DNA of 64,000 bases from Phycisphaerales bacterium (GTDB lineage: Bacteria; Planctomycetota; Phycisphaerae; Tepidisphaerales; Tepidisphaeraceae): the NCBI GenBank assembly GCA_020853095.1, contig JADYZN010000056.1, forward strand, positions 1-64,000, given 5' to 3'. The notes under the pieces are model-generated. The model did no database searches. It had not been told where the DNA came from and saw only the letters and a list, made by a program, of their open reading frames with translations. A program made the position numbers and the translations under genes. Of this stretch, positions 40,843 to 50,613 are shown piece by piece (position 1 is the stretch's first letter; each line of letters starts with the position of its first letter).

Positions 40843-41862
40843 ATGTCATTGTATCCATTGAAATTTCGGCCGAGGCTGGTGGAGAAGATATGGGGAGGTC
40901 GCAAATTGCAGACGGTCCTGGGCAAGGAATTGCCCGCGGGGATCAACGTCGGGGAAAGCTGGGAATTGTACGATTTTCCGCCCGGCGTGGTGGACAAGTC
41001 CGATGACTGGGTCAGCGCGGTGATCGCCAATGGGCCGCTGGCGGGAAAGACGTTGCATTGGGCCGTTGAGGAGTATGGTCCGCAATTGCTGGGGGATGTT
41101 CCGCTGGCGGGGGCGGGGCAGTTTCCGGTGTTGATCAAGTTTCTCGATGCCCGGGAAGACCTTTCCGTGCAGGTGCATCCGGATGAAGCCTATGCCCGCC
41201 GGCATCCGGAGGCCCATCTGAAATCCGAGGCGTGGTACGTCGTGCAGCACGATCCGGACAGCCGGTTGCTCAAGGGGCTTATGCCCGCCGTCACCCGTGA
41301 ACAGTTTCAATCGGCCATCGTAGCCGGCACGGTGGAGCAACTGATCCGGGCGATCACCGTCAAGGAAGGCCAATGCCATTACCTGCCCAGCGGTACGGTG
41401 CATGCGCTGGGCGCGGGAATCCTGGCGGCCGAGGTGCAGACCCCCAGCGACACCACGTTTCGGGTGTTTGATTTCAACCGCATCGACGCCCAGACTGGCC
41501 GGCCGCGCGGGTTGCACGTGGAACAGGCATTGGAGTGCATCGATTTTTCGCATCCACCCGAACCAACGCAGCCGAGAAGCCACGTTGCGGGGTTTTTTAC
41601 CACCGTGACCCGCCTGATTCGCTCCCCGTATTTCACGATCGAAAAGGTGCGATTCACCGAAGGGGTGGAACAGTCCGTGCCGTATGATCAGCCGGTGGTC
41701 TGGATGTTGCTCGAAGGCAAACTGGAATTGCGGGCAGGAGGGCTGGAGGAGGCCGTGCAGGTCCAGCGCGGCGAAACGGTCCTGCTTCCGGCGCGAATGA
41801 AGGATGCGAAAATCAAAACGTTGGCCGAATGTCAGTGGCTGGAAATAACGTTTGGGGGATGA
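40843..41862 (+). CDS. manA: Mannose-6-phosphate isomerase, type I-like short form
   Basis: A 339-residue cupin-fold zinc isomerase linking fructose-6-phosphate to mannose-6-phosphate. The zinc motif LSVQVHPDEAYA, with Gln and His, is intact, followed by KSEAWYV (Glu) and GTVHALGAGI (His). The opening LKFRPRLVEKIWGGRKL is typical of the short bacterial form. It may supply mannose units for exopolysaccharide or glycan synthesis. The phosphatase gene follows after 25 bp. Confidence 0.9.
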   Translation: MSLYPLKFRPRLVEKIWGGRKLQTVLGKELPAGINVGESWELYDFPPGVVDKSDDWVSAVIANGPLAGKTLHWAVEEYGPQLLGDVPLAGAGQFPVLIKFLDAREDLSVQVHPDEAYARRHPEAHLKSEAWYVVQHDPDSRLLKGLMPAVTREQFQSAIVAGTVEQLIRAITVKEGQCHYLPSGTVHALGAGILAAEVQTPSDTTFRVFDFNRIDAQTGRPRGLHVEQALECIDFSHPPEPTQPRSHVAGFFTTVTRLIRSPYFTIEKVRFTEGVEQSVPYDQPVVWMLLEGKLELRAGGLEEAVQVQRGETVLLPARMKDAKIKTLAECQWLEITFGG

Positions 41863-41887
41863 AGGGGATGAAAGGTATGTTGGGAAC

Positions 41888-43534
41888 ATGGATTTGCTGT
41901 CGGGAACACAATCCGCCTGGCTTGTTGCGATGGCCGGGCCGCCGTTGGAAGCGCTGGAGCTGGTCCCACAGGCCGGCGGGTTGACGATCGGCCGCCATGA
42001 GGAGGCGGAGATTCGCCTGCCCGCGGACGCCGAACAGGTGTCTCGTCAACACGCCCGGCTGGAATGTGTCGACGGCCGGTGGCATCTGACGGATTTAAAA
42101 AGTCGCTGGGGCACGTTCCTCAACGGGGTGGCGCTGGAACCGGGCCGGTCGATGCCTCTGTCCGATCAGGACATGGTTCGCATCACCCCCTGGACGTTCG
42201 GATTTCACACCTCGCGTCCGGCCGGCGGCGTGGATTCGGTCAATGACCTGGCGCAGATGCAAACGATCGTCCGGTCGATCGTCAACGTGCCGGACAAGTC
42301 GGCGATGCGACAGGACCGGCTGGCGCTGCTCCTGGAAGCGGCGTCGGCGATTCATTCGGCCGCCGATGAAACCGCGCTGGCGAAAGTGGTGCTGGATGAG
42401 GCGTTGCGTGGAACGGGCCTGACCGGAGCGGCCTGGCTGCGGCCGGTGGATGCCGGCGGGCGGGTGCAGGTGATCGCCCAGCGCGGGAAGGGAACCGAGC
42501 CGGGCAAGGCGGTCTACAGCCGATCCCTGCTGGCGGCGGCGGCCGCGGGAAACGTCGCCGAATTGTCCGGCGGATCGGGCGTGGCCACCTCCCAAAGCAT
42601 CGTCCAGATGAACATTTCATCCGCCTTGTGCGTTCCCCTGACGCTGGGGACGGCCATCGCGGCCTATCTGTATCTGGATTCGCGCCAGCGCGGACCGGCC
42701 ACCCTGCCCGCCGGCGCGAGCGAATTCTGCATGGCACTGGGTCGAATCGCCAGCCTGGCGCTGGCGAACCTCAAACGCCAGGAGATCGAACGCCGACATG
42801 CGCTGATCGAGGCTGAATTGTGTGCCGGCGCCGAGGCACAGAAGTGGATTTTGCCTCCACGAACGGGCCGATTCGGACCCTTGAGCTATACCGGCGAAAG
42901 CCGCCCCGGAACCTACATGGCGGGGGATTTTTTTGACGTGATCCCGCTGGAAGATGGCCGGCTGGCGGTCGCACTGGGGGATGTGGCCGGCAAGGGGGCC
43001 GCCGCCTCGGTCCTGATGACGGCCGCGCAGGGGTTCCTTCATGCGGCGTTGCGACAACACGGCGACCCGGGGCGGGCGGCCAGCGACTTGAATCGCTTCA
43101 TCCAGCCGCGTTGCCCGCACCACAAGTTCATCACGCTGTGGCTGGGGGTGTTTGATGTCAACCGGATGAAGCTCAATTACGTGGATGCCGGCCATGGATG
43201 GGCGTTGCTGTGCCCCGCCGGACACGAAAGCGAACAGCTCAACAGCGGCGGCGGGCTGCCGGTGGGGGTGATGGAGGATACGGTCTACGAGGCACAGGAA
43301 ATCCCGCTGCCGGCGGCCTCATCCGCCCTGATCGTCAGCGATGGCATGATCGAACAGTTCGGCCCGCCCGACGCCGATGGCACGCGGCATCAATTTGAAC
43401 TGTCCGGTGTGCGACAATTGACACAAAGCCATTTGCCGCATGAGTTTGTGGATTCGCTGTTCACCGCCATCTACGCCCACGCCGCCTCCACCACCCTGTC
43501 GGATGATGCCACGGCGGTCGTGGTGCAATGGTAA
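41888..43534 (+). CDS. FHA-GAF-PP2C (SpoIIE-type) protein phosphatase
   Basis: A 548-residue signalling protein with three domains in order. An FHA domain (about 20-110) has GRHEEAEIRLP, SRQHARL and WGTFLNG. A GAF domain (about 140-300) ends in a coiled linker. A SpoIIE-type PP2C phosphatase (about 320-548) has MAGDFFDVI, GDVAGKGAAASVLM, DAGHGW and SDGMIE, followed by DDATAVV. The metal Asp residues are present. FHA domains bind phosphothreonine, so it probably counteracts a Ser/Thr kinase or an anti-sigma-factor switch. It starts at ATG 41888, 25 bp after manA; the small spacing suggests co-transcription. Confidence 0.92.
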   Translation: MDLLSGTQSAWLVAMAGPPLEALELVPQAGGLTIGRHEEAEIRLPADAEQVSRQHARLECVDGRWHLTDLKSRWGTFLNGVALEPGRSMPLSDQDMVRITPWTFGFHTSRPAGGVDSVNDLAQMQTIVRSIVNVPDKSAMRQDRLALLLEAASAIHSAADETALAKVVLDEALRGTGLTGAAWLRPVDAGGRVQVIAQRGKGTEPGKAVYSRSLLAAAAAGNVAELSGGSGVATSQSIVQMNISSALCVPLTLGTAIAAYLYLDSRQRGPATLPAGASEFCMALGRIASLALANLKRQEIERRHALIEAELCAGAEAQKWILPPRTGRFGPLSYTGESRPGTYMAGDFFDVIPLEDGRLAVALGDVAGKGAAASVLMTAAQGFLHAALRQHGDPGRAASDLNRFIQPRCPHHKFITLWLGVFDVNRMKLNYVDAGHGWALLCPAGHESEQLNSGGGLPVGVMEDTVYEAQEIPLPAASSALIVSDGMIEQFGPPDADGTRHQFELSGVRQLTQSHLPHEFVDSLFTAIYAHAASTTLSDDATAVVVQW

Positions 43535-43553
43535 CGATCGGATGGGCCTACGC

Positions 43554-44573
43554 TTACACCGTCCAGGTCTCGCTGCCGCGCAGCAGGGCTTGGAGGTCTC
43601 CCTTGCCCAGCCGTTGCACCGCCTGTTCGGACTGGCTTCGGACCAGTTGGGCGTAACGTTCCTGATCGACGGCGCGGAAGACGCCCAGCGGTTCGGGGAA
43701 GTCCGGATGGCGCATCCGTGAAAGCATGAAGGCCAGGGTGGGGTTGGGGGCCTTTTCATCGTGGATCAGCAGCTCGTCGGCGGGGACATCCTTCACGTTC
43801 ACGATCTCGGGACGCATCTGGTTCACGCGGATGGCCTTGTCCAGTTCCTTGCCGAAACGCATCGGCTTGCCATGTTCGAGATAGAGCGTGGTGTCGGACT
43901 TGGATTGTTTGTCGGTGGCGTAGGAGTACGCCCCGTCGTTGAAGATGTTGCAGTTCTGATAAATCTCGACGAACGCCGACCCCTTGTGATGGGCGGCGCG
44001 CTCCAGGACGTATTCCAGGTGCTTGACGTCGATGTCGATCGCGCGGGCCGCGAAACTCGCCTCGGCCGCGATGGCGATGCTGATCGGCCGAACCGGCATG
44101 TCCGGCGACCCCATCGGCGTGGACTTGGTCTTTTTGCCATGTTCGCTGGTGGGGGAGTATTGCCCCTTGGTCAGGCCGTAGATGCGGTTGTTGAACAGCA
44201 GGATTTTCACGTCCACGTTCCGGCGGATCATGTGAATCAGGTGGTTGCCGCCGATGGACAGGGCATCTCCATCCCCGGTCACCATCCAGACGGTCAGTCC
44301 GGGGTTGGCCAGTTTCAATCCCGTCACCAGCGTGGGCGCGCGGCCGTGGATCGAGTGAAACCCGTAAGTGTTCATGTAATAGGGAAATCGGCTCGAGCAG
44401 CCGATGCCAGAGATGAAGACGGTCTTGGACCGATCCGCCCCGATCTTGGCCAGCACTTTTTTTGTTTGGGCGAGGATCGCGTAATCCCCGCACCCCGGGC
44501 ACCAGCGCGGGTCCTGGTCGCTGGCGAAGTCGGAGGCTTTCAAGACGTTGACGGGAGGCGTTGCGATGCTCAT
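43554..44573 (-). CDS. korB: 2-oxoacid:ferredoxin oxidoreductase, beta subunit
   Basis: A 339-residue thiamine-diphosphate subunit. The N-terminal WCPGCGDYAILAQTK supplies iron-sulfur-type cysteines, and the TPP-binding region is VTGDGDALSIGGNHLIHMIRRN followed by LLFNNRIYGLTKGQYSPTS. With the alpha subunit upstream it forms the two-subunit KorAB that oxidises 2-oxoglutarate (or pyruvate) with CoA and ferredoxin. The substrate cannot be fixed from sequence, though YSPTSEHGKKTKSTP resembles 2-oxoglutarate forms. It lies 63 bp downstream of korA. Its C-terminus converges on the phosphatase gene with 19 bp between stops. Confidence 0.92.
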   Translation of the reverse strand: MSIATPPVNVLKASDFASDQDPRWCPGCGDYAILAQTKKVLAKIGADRSKTVFISGIGCSSRFPYYMNTYGFHSIHGRAPTLVTGLKLANPGLTVWMVTGDGDALSIGGNHLIHMIRRNVDVKILLFNNRIYGLTKGQYSPTSEHGKKTKSTPMGSPDMPVRPISIAIAAEASFAARAIDIDVKHLEYVLERAAHHKGSAFVEIYQNCNIFNDGAYSYATDKQSKSDTTLYLEHGKPMRFGKELDKAIRVNQMRPEIVNVKDVPADELLIHDEKAPNPTLAFMLSRMRHPDFPEPLGVFRAVDQERYAQLVRSQSEQAVQRLGKGDLQALLRGSETWTV

Positions 44574-44636
44574 GGCTTGCTCTGAAAAATAATGTTCTTC
44601 GGACTTTTCAAGTACGGTCTTTGTGTTCGGGACAAA

Positions 44637-46604
44637 TCACCCTTCATCGTCGATCGGCTCGATCCGCGGCGCCGGGCCGTCGTTGACGGTCACCATGTGC
44701 CCGTCGAGATTGCCCCGCAACAGCGCGTGCACGCCGCGGGTGATCTCCGAAATCGTGAACGGCTGGCCGCGCACCTTGTTCAATCCCTGCACATCCACCA
44801 GGAATTTCGCCCGCAGCAGCATCCGCAACTGTCCGAGGTTCATCTCCGGCGACAGGATGTGCTTGAAGCGTTTCATCATCTCGCCAAGCTGTTCGGGCAG
44901 CGGATTGAGATAGCGGATCTGGCACGAGGCGACTGACACGCCCTCCTCGACCAGTTGCTGCACGGCCGCGCGGATCGCGCCATAGGTGCTGCCCCATCCG
45001 ACCAGCAGCACGTCACCGCTTTGCGGGCCGTTCCACAGATACGCCGGCCCGGCCGGTTTGATCTCGGCCACCTTTTGCGCCCGCAGGTGGATCATCCGCT
45101 CGTGGTTGGCCGGGTCGTAGCTGACGTTGCCGGTGACATCCTGCTTTTCCAGGCCGCCGATGCGGTGTTCCAACCCCGGCGTTCCCGGCAGCGCCCAGGG
45201 CCTGGCCCCATCCTCGTTGCGCTGATAGGGCATGAACCCCGCCTCATCGTTGGCGGCCGTGGGGTGATGAATCGTGATCTTCGGCAGCTTGTCCACCTCC
45301 GGGACAAGCCAGGGCTCGGCGCCGTTGGCGATGTACCCATCGCTCAAAAACAGCACCGGCGTCATGTATCGGGTCGCGATCGTGAACGCCTCGACCATCG
45401 CCGAAAAGCAGTCCGATGCGGAAGTCGCCGCCAGGATCGGCACCGGGCACTCGCCGTTGCGGCCGAACATCGCCTGCAACAGGTCCGCCTGTTCGGTTTT
45501 GGTGGGCAGACCCGTCGATGGGCCGCCCCGTTGAACGTCCACGATCACCACCGGCAGCTCGGTCATCACCGCCAGGCCAATCGCCTCCCCTTTGAGCGCC
45601 AATCCCGGCCCGCTGGTTCCGGTCGCCGCCAAGGCCCCGCCGAACGCCACGCCGATGGCCGCCCCCATCGCGGCGATTTCATCCTCCGCCTGGAACGTCA
45701 TCACGCCGAAATTCTTCTGCGCGGACAATTCGTGCAGGATGTCGCTGGCCGGCGTGATCGGGTAGCTGCAATAGATCAATTCCTTCCCCGCCAGGTGGGC
45801 CGCCGCCACCATTCCCAGCGCCACCGCCTCGTTGCCGGTGATCTTGCGATACAGCCCCGAAGCGAGTTTGGCCTTGGGAACTTCGTAATGCTCCTGGAAC
45901 AGCTCCGTGGTGATGCCGAAATTGTATCCGGCCCGCAGCGCCTTGGTGTTGGCCGTCGCCACCTGCGGCTTTTTCGCGAACTTTTTGTTGATGTACCCCA
46001 GCGTCGCATCCAGCGGCCGGCCGTACAGCCAATAGACCAGCCCCAGCGCGAACATGTTCTTGCAACGGTCGGTGTCCTTGGCCCCCAGCCCCGTGTCGGC
46101 CGTCGCGGCCGCGTTGAGCTTGTCGATCGGAACCTTCACCAGCCGATACCGCCCCAGCGACCCATCCTCCAGGGGGTTGGCGGTGTACTGGGCCTTCTTC
46201 AGGTCCACCGCGGTGAACGAGTCCTCGTTGACGATGACGATTCCGCCGGTCTTGACCGACTTCAGGTTCGTCCGCAGCGCCGCCGGATTCATCGCCACCA
46301 GCGCATCGACCTCGTCGCCGGGGGTGAAAATGTCGTTGCTGGAAAAATGAATCTGGTATCCGCTGACGCCCGCCAGCGTGCCGGCCGGGGCGCGAATCTC
46401 AGCGGGATAATCGGGCAGCGTGCTGATGTCGTTGCCCAGCAGCGCCGAGGTGTCGGTGAATTGCGTCCCCGCCAACTGCATCCCGTCGCCCGAATCGCCC
46501 GCGAAACGGATCGTCACCGCGGGCAGGCTCTTTCTTGGCTTGGTTGAAATATCGGACGAACTCGACGACCCATCCGGACCGGCCGGCTCCGTTGCGATGC
46601 TCAT
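44637..46604 (-). CDS. korA: 2-oxoacid:ferredoxin oxidoreductase, fused gamma-alpha subunit
   Basis: A 655-residue chain in which the gamma domain ([19 protein letters not shown], roughly 30-215) is fused in front of the alpha domain ([20 protein letters not shown] onward). [14 protein letters not shown] gives the substrate-site motif. [41 protein letters not shown] and the C-terminal [12 protein letters not shown] region are also typical. It partners KorB, encoded just downstream. No ferredoxin gene is adjacent. The start at 46604 (MSIATEPAG) parallels the KorB start MSIATPPV; further upstream lies the 248-bp spacer with a repeat. Confidence 0.93.
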   Translation of the reverse strand: MSIATEPAGPDGSSSSSDISTKPRKSLPAVTIRFAGDSGDGMQLAGTQFTDTSALLGNDISTLPDYPAEIRAPAGTLAGVSGYQIHFSSNDIFTPGDEVDALVAMNPAALRTNLKSVKTGGIVIVNEDSFTAVDLKKAQYTANPLEDGSLGRYRLVKVPIDKLNAAATADTGLGAKDTDRCKNMFALGLVYWLYGRPLDATLGYINKKFAKKPQVATANTKALRAGYNFGITTELFQEHYEVPKAKLASGLYRKITGNEAVALGMVAAAHLAGKELIYCSYPITPASDILHELSAQKNFGVMTFQAEDEIAAMGAAIGVAFGGALAATGTSGPGLALKGEAIGLAVMTELPVVIVDVQRGGPSTGLPTKTEQADLLQAMFGRNGECPVPILAATSASDCFSAMVEAFTIATRYMTPVLFLSDGYIANGAEPWLVPEVDKLPKITIHHPTAANDEAGFMPYQRNEDGARPWALPGTPGLEHRIGGLEKQDVTGNVSYDPANHERMIHLRAQKVAEIKPAGPAYLWNGPQSGDVLLVGWGSTYGAIRAAVQQLVEEGVSVASCQIRYLNPLPEQLGEMMKRFKHILSPEMNLGQLRMLLRAKFLVDVQGLNKVRGQPFTISEITRGVHALLRGNLDGHMVTVNDGPAPRIEPIDDEG

Positions 46605-46789
46605 GGCTCCAACTTCTGCGCCGATGGCGCACTGCCTGTGAACGCGGTGGAAAAAAGAAAACTCCCCAGGAGCCGATGCGCCCGGCTCCATCGTTGCCAC
46701 CGCTTCACAGGATCACTTAAGTGTATGTCTTCCAATCCGCCCGGTCCAGTTCGATCACCCTTTAATTGCCACGGGTTTCCCCCATTTCC

Positions 46790-46816
46790 CCCTCTCCCGG
46801 TACACCGGGGGAGGGT
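46790..46816 (+). repeat. GC-rich hairpin repeat in the korA upstream spacer
   Basis: CCCTCTCCCGGT pairs with ACCGGGGGAGGG around a short loop and is followed by TTGGGGTGG. The same CCCTCTCCC...GGGGAGGGTTGGGGTG pattern is a common dispersed repeat in many bacterial genomes. It sits between the korA start and the large AsmA-like gene (both minus strand). Confidence 0.6.
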
Positions 46817-46852
46817 TGGGGTGGCGGCGGGCGGGTGATGAGGAACGTTCGC

Positions 46853-49800
46853 TCAATTTTCCCGGAACACCTCATCCACCGTCGTGGTCACGGTGTTCAT
46901 GGCCGTCGCCGAGACCTTGGGGTCCTGGATGGTGCCCCGAACGTGGATTTGCAACAGTTCGTGGCGGGCGCCTTCGATCAAATCCTGGATGAACGGAAGC
47001 CGCGGCCAGTTGGGGTTGTCGGTGGTGAAGACCAGTTCCACCTTGCGGGTGTTGAAATCCAGCGAGCCGGATCCCTGCATCACCATGTTGGAGGAGCGCA
47101 GCGAGATGTTCTCAAACGTCACGGTCTGCCCCTGCACCATGTATCGCGTCGTCGCCTCGGTGAACGGGCTGCTGATCGGCAGCGACAGGTTGGCGATCTG
47201 CAACAACCCCAGCACCACCGGGATGCGATACATGTTCTTGCCGCCGACCAGCACATCCCCCCGGCCGCGCCGCGATGCGGGGTCATCCCAGTTGCCTTCC
47301 AGGTCCAGCGATGCGCTGAGCTGGCCTTTAAGTTCCGGCTCACGCTCGCCGGCCAGTTCCGCGACCGAGGCGTTGCGCAATAAAATCGACATCGCATAGC
47401 TGGATGGGCCATCCTCCGGAAACGCCACCTCCACCTGTCCGGCCATGTCGCCGCCGGCCAGGTCCGCCCGCATCTTCCCCAGCCGCACCCTGGGCTCATC
47501 GGCGGATTTGTCGATTTGTGCGTGGAAGTTGCCGCTGGATCGGCCGGCGATTTTCAGTTTCGGCAAATTCGCCTCCCCGTGCAATTCGGCCAGTTTTCCC
47601 TGTCGCACCGTGCCGTTGAGATCGATGCCCCCCTCCACGTCACTCATCGACATCCCCACGTTGAGCTGGCTCTGGTTCAACGTCAATTTGACGGCGAAAT
47701 CAATGTCCGCGTCGGGCGTGCCGTTTTGCTGGTAGATCAGTTTGTCAAACGCGAACGACAGCTTTCCACCGACTTTCAGGTTGTCGAACAGCGTTGCGAT
47801 GGATTTGGGCAGTGCCTCTTGAAACTCCTGGTCCACCGGCAGATCGTCGGCCGCCAGTTTCAAATCCCACATCGCGTTGTCGCCGAGTTTGCCCGTGCCG
47901 CTGAATCGAACCACCGCATTGCCGTGCCGCGCGGTCATCTCCTTCAACAACACCTTGTCGGCCAGCAGCGTGATCGTCCCTTTCAGGTCTTCCAGGCGAT
48001 AGGGCAGCACGCTGGGCGTGATGGACAGTTGACGCGGGTGCAGCGTGACTTCAAAACCCGCCGTCGAGGCCTCCTCCGCCGGCGCGGTGGTCGATGGCGC
48101 GAATCGTCCGCTGTAATTGATTTCCGCATCCACCGTCCCCTGTGGGTTGACCTGATCCCAGCCCGCCTGCGCTGTCGCCGGCAGCAGTTTGTACAACGCC
48201 GAATCCAGCAGCAACCCGGCCGCCGAGGCATTCAGCGCCACCCGCGGGATGTTGTCTTCCCATGAGATCGAGCCGCGTGTTTTGACCTGCGACTCGCCGC
48301 GCTGACCGATCAATTCCTTGATTCCCAGCCGTCCGGGCGTCAGCACCATCTCGCCCGACAAATTGCTGACCGCGAACGTTCCCTCCACCGGCCAGATCGA
48401 ACCTTCGCGCAGATGGATGTTCAAATCCAGTCCCAGGTGGTCGATCTCGCCGCCCGATCCCATTGGCCGCGTGGTCGGGCCGGCCGCCGACGGGTCGGCG
48501 AACACCCGTCCCTCAATGTCCAGTTTCCCCTGCAACCCGATCTTTTGCAGCCATTGCCGCCGGTCGGCCGGCAGGGCGTCGAGCAGTTGCTGGTCGATCG
48601 GGACGTTGGTGGCCTTGACGATCAAATCCGGCGTCGCCGGCCCGCCACGGTCGAAATTCACCCGCCCATTGAGCGACAAACTCGCATCCCCCCGATGCAT
48701 CGTAGCATCGACGATTCGCACGTACCCTTCGCGCACCTGCAATGTCGCCTTGACGTGTTCCATCGGATACGGAAACGCCACCAGCGCGCCGCTGGCATCG
48801 TCGAGGTTGATGTCGGTGTTGATCGTCCAGTGCGTGCGATACCCTTCGGGGCGGGTGACATCGCACAAAAAACTGCCGCGAAAAATGGGATATTCACCCT
48901 TCCCATCCGGGTCCAACAGCCGCAGGGCTTCCTGGGTTTCCGGCGGAAACGCCGCCCGCAGCAGCGGTTCCGACGAGATGTCCTTCCCCTCCACCGTCAC
49001 CTTCACGCCGGCCGTCGGGCCAAAAGGTGTGATGTGCCCGTTGACGAAAATGTAACAATTCTGGTTTGGACCTCCTTCGGCGCCCCGGCCGCGCAGGTCC
49101 TGGATGTCCAGCCGTTCGCGCCCCGTGGCCGGATCGGTCCCGATGACGATCCTCCCCGTCGCGTTGCGAACCGGGTAGGGAAAATGATCGAAGATGAACT
49201 TCCCATCCACGATTTGAATTTCGCCCGTGACCCGCGGCGTGGCGCCGGCCTTGTCGCGATTGAGTTCAATCCAGATCCGGCACGTCCCCTCCGGCCGGAA
49301 TCGATCGTACACCTCGCGAACCTGCGGCGGCATCGAATTCACGTAACGCGGCGAATGCGGGATGAATATGTTTTCCGTCTGCGGGGATGATATCTGAAAA
49401 TACGCCGCCGCATCCGGCGAATACCCTTCGATCCGCCCGCGACCGGCAAAGGCGTTGGTCTCCAACCGACCCGACACCTGTTTGATCTCGATCCCATCCT
49501 GCGTGAAGATGAACGTCCCCGACACCCGTTCAACCTTGATCGGCGGCGGATGAAACATCACGCCAAACGTGTCCACAAAGCCGCCGCCGTTGAATCCTCC
49601 CCGCTCAAACAGCTTCAACGTCCCGCGGATGGAGGCGATGCGCTGGTTTTCCTCGCGGCTGTTCCATTCATCCGGGCGCACCGCCAGCGTCACCCCGTCC
49701 AGGTCGGTCTCGACTCGAAACGTCGCATTCCTCCCGTTTCGCGGCGGGATGAACGACAATTCCGGAATGTCCACCCGTCCTTCCAGTTCGTGCTGTTCCC

Positions 49801-50599
49801 ACCACTTGCGCACCTGCGCCGGCAGCAGCGACCGGATGTCCGGCCCGAATTTGAATTTCTCCAACCGAAGATTCACCTGCCCCGTGTTCAACACCACCGA
49901 CCCGCTCACCACCGGCCCGATCCCCTCGGATTCCCCCCGGCTTTGCAATTCAAAATTGTACCGGCTGGTTTCCGACCCCGGCCACAACCGCCCCTCAATC
50001 GCCATCGACCCGCGAGGAATGAATTTGCCATCGCGGATTTCGCTGTAATCAAACTGCGCGTTGCGCAGCAGAATCTCCGGCGGCCGAATCGATTGTCCAT
50101 CGCCCGAAGGCAAACTCGTCGGCGTTGCATCCTCCCGCACCAGCCTCTGATAATTCCACCGGCCGGTGTCCAGGTTTTCCGTCAGCCGAACGTGTGGGTC
50201 GATCGCGACGATCTGCGTGGCGTCCAACCTCCCCTTGAGCATCGAACGTGGGTTGTATTTGATCAAAAACGTGTCGGCGGTGAAGATCACCGAATCTTCG
50301 CTGGTGGATTGATCCACCCGCACCGTGACATCCTCCAGCCTCAACCCTTCAAAAATCGACAACCGCGCCGACCCCACCATCACCGGCCCACCGAGCACCT
50401 TGGACAGATAACTCTCGGCCATGGCACGCACCCGATTGGAATCGGTGATGTACCAATACCCCCCGATGATCGCGGCCAGCAACAACAGCAGACACAACAT
50501 CCCCCATCGGCGCATCCCGCACAACCTGGGCTGAAATGGATGGCCCGGCCGCCAGGGACGGTCAAACAGGCGGTCGGGTTGAGTGGCCGATCGGTGCAT
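46853..50599 (-). CDS. Very large AsmA/YhdP-like membrane-anchored protein
   Basis: A 1248-residue protein. It has one N-terminal membrane anchor (MLCLLLLLAAIIGGYWYI, about 34-51), then a long stretch of beta-strand-rich repeats. The opening after the anchor (GGPVMVGSARLSIFEGLRLEDVTV) is characteristic of AsmA/TamB/YhdP proteins. The C-terminal part (VLGLLQIANLSLPISSPFTE, then SLDFNTRKVELVF) also fits the AsmA C-terminal family. Such proteins form grooved bridges between inner and outer membranes for lipid transport, so a diderm envelope is implied. A start at 50515 (MRRWGMLC) would remove 28 Arg/Pro-rich residues and is an alternative. The gene lies downstream of the glycosyltransferase gene on the same strand with 14 bp between. 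Confidence 0.8.
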   Translation of the reverse strand: MHRSATQPDRLFDRPWRPGHPFQPRLCGMRRWGMLCLLLLLAAIIGGYWYITDSNRVRAMAESYLSKVLGGPVMVGSARLSIFEGLRLEDVTVRVDQSTSEDSVIFTADTFLIKYNPRSMLKGRLDATQIVAIDPHVRLTENLDTGRWNYQRLVREDATPTSLPSGDGQSIRPPEILLRNAQFDYSEIRDGKFIPRGSMAIEGRLWPGSETSRYNFELQSRGESEGIGPVVSGSVVLNTGQVNLRLEKFKFGPDIRSLLPAQVRKWWEQHELEGRVDIPELSFIPPRNGRNATFRVETDLDGVTLAVRPDEWNSREENQRIASIRGTLKLFERGGFNGGGFVDTFGVMFHPPPIKVERVSGTFIFTQDGIEIKQVSGRLETNAFAGRGRIEGYSPDAAAYFQISSPQTENIFIPHSPRYVNSMPPQVREVYDRFRPEGTCRIWIELNRDKAGATPRVTGEIQIVDGKFIFDHFPYPVRNATGRIVIGTDPATGRERLDIQDLRGRGAEGGPNQNCYIFVNGHITPFGPTAGVKVTVEGKDISSEPLLRAAFPPETQEALRLLDPDGKGEYPIFRGSFLCDVTRPEGYRTHWTINTDINLDDASGALVAFPYPMEHVKATLQVREGYVRIVDATMHRGDASLSLNGRVNFDRGGPATPDLIVKATNVPIDQQLLDALPADRRQWLQKIGLQGKLDIEGRVFADPSAAGPTTRPMGSGGEIDHLGLDLNIHLREGSIWPVEGTFAVSNLSGEMVLTPGRLGIKELIGQRGESQVKTRGSISWEDNIPRVALNASAAGLLLDSALYKLLPATAQAGWDQVNPQGTVDAEINYSGRFAPSTTAPAEEASTAGFEVTLHPRQLSITPSVLPYRLEDLKGTITLLADKVLLKEMTARHGNAVVRFSGTGKLGDNAMWDLKLAADDLPVDQEFQEALPKSIATLFDNLKVGGKLSFAFDKLIYQQNGTPDADIDFAVKLTLNQSQLNVGMSMSDVEGGIDLNGTVRQGKLAELHGEANLPKLKIAGRSSGNFHAQIDKSADEPRVRLGKMRADLAGGDMAGQVEVAFPEDGPSSYAMSILLRNASVAELAGEREPELKGQLSASLDLEGNWDDPASRRGRGDVLVGGKNMYRIPVVLGLLQIANLSLPISSPFTEATTRYMVQGQTVTFENISLRSSNMVMQGSGSLDFNTRKVELVFTTDNPNWPRLPFIQDLIEGARHELLQIHVRGTIQDPKVSATAMNTVTTTVDEVFREN

Positions 50600-50613
50600 T
50601 CGTCAACGTCGAT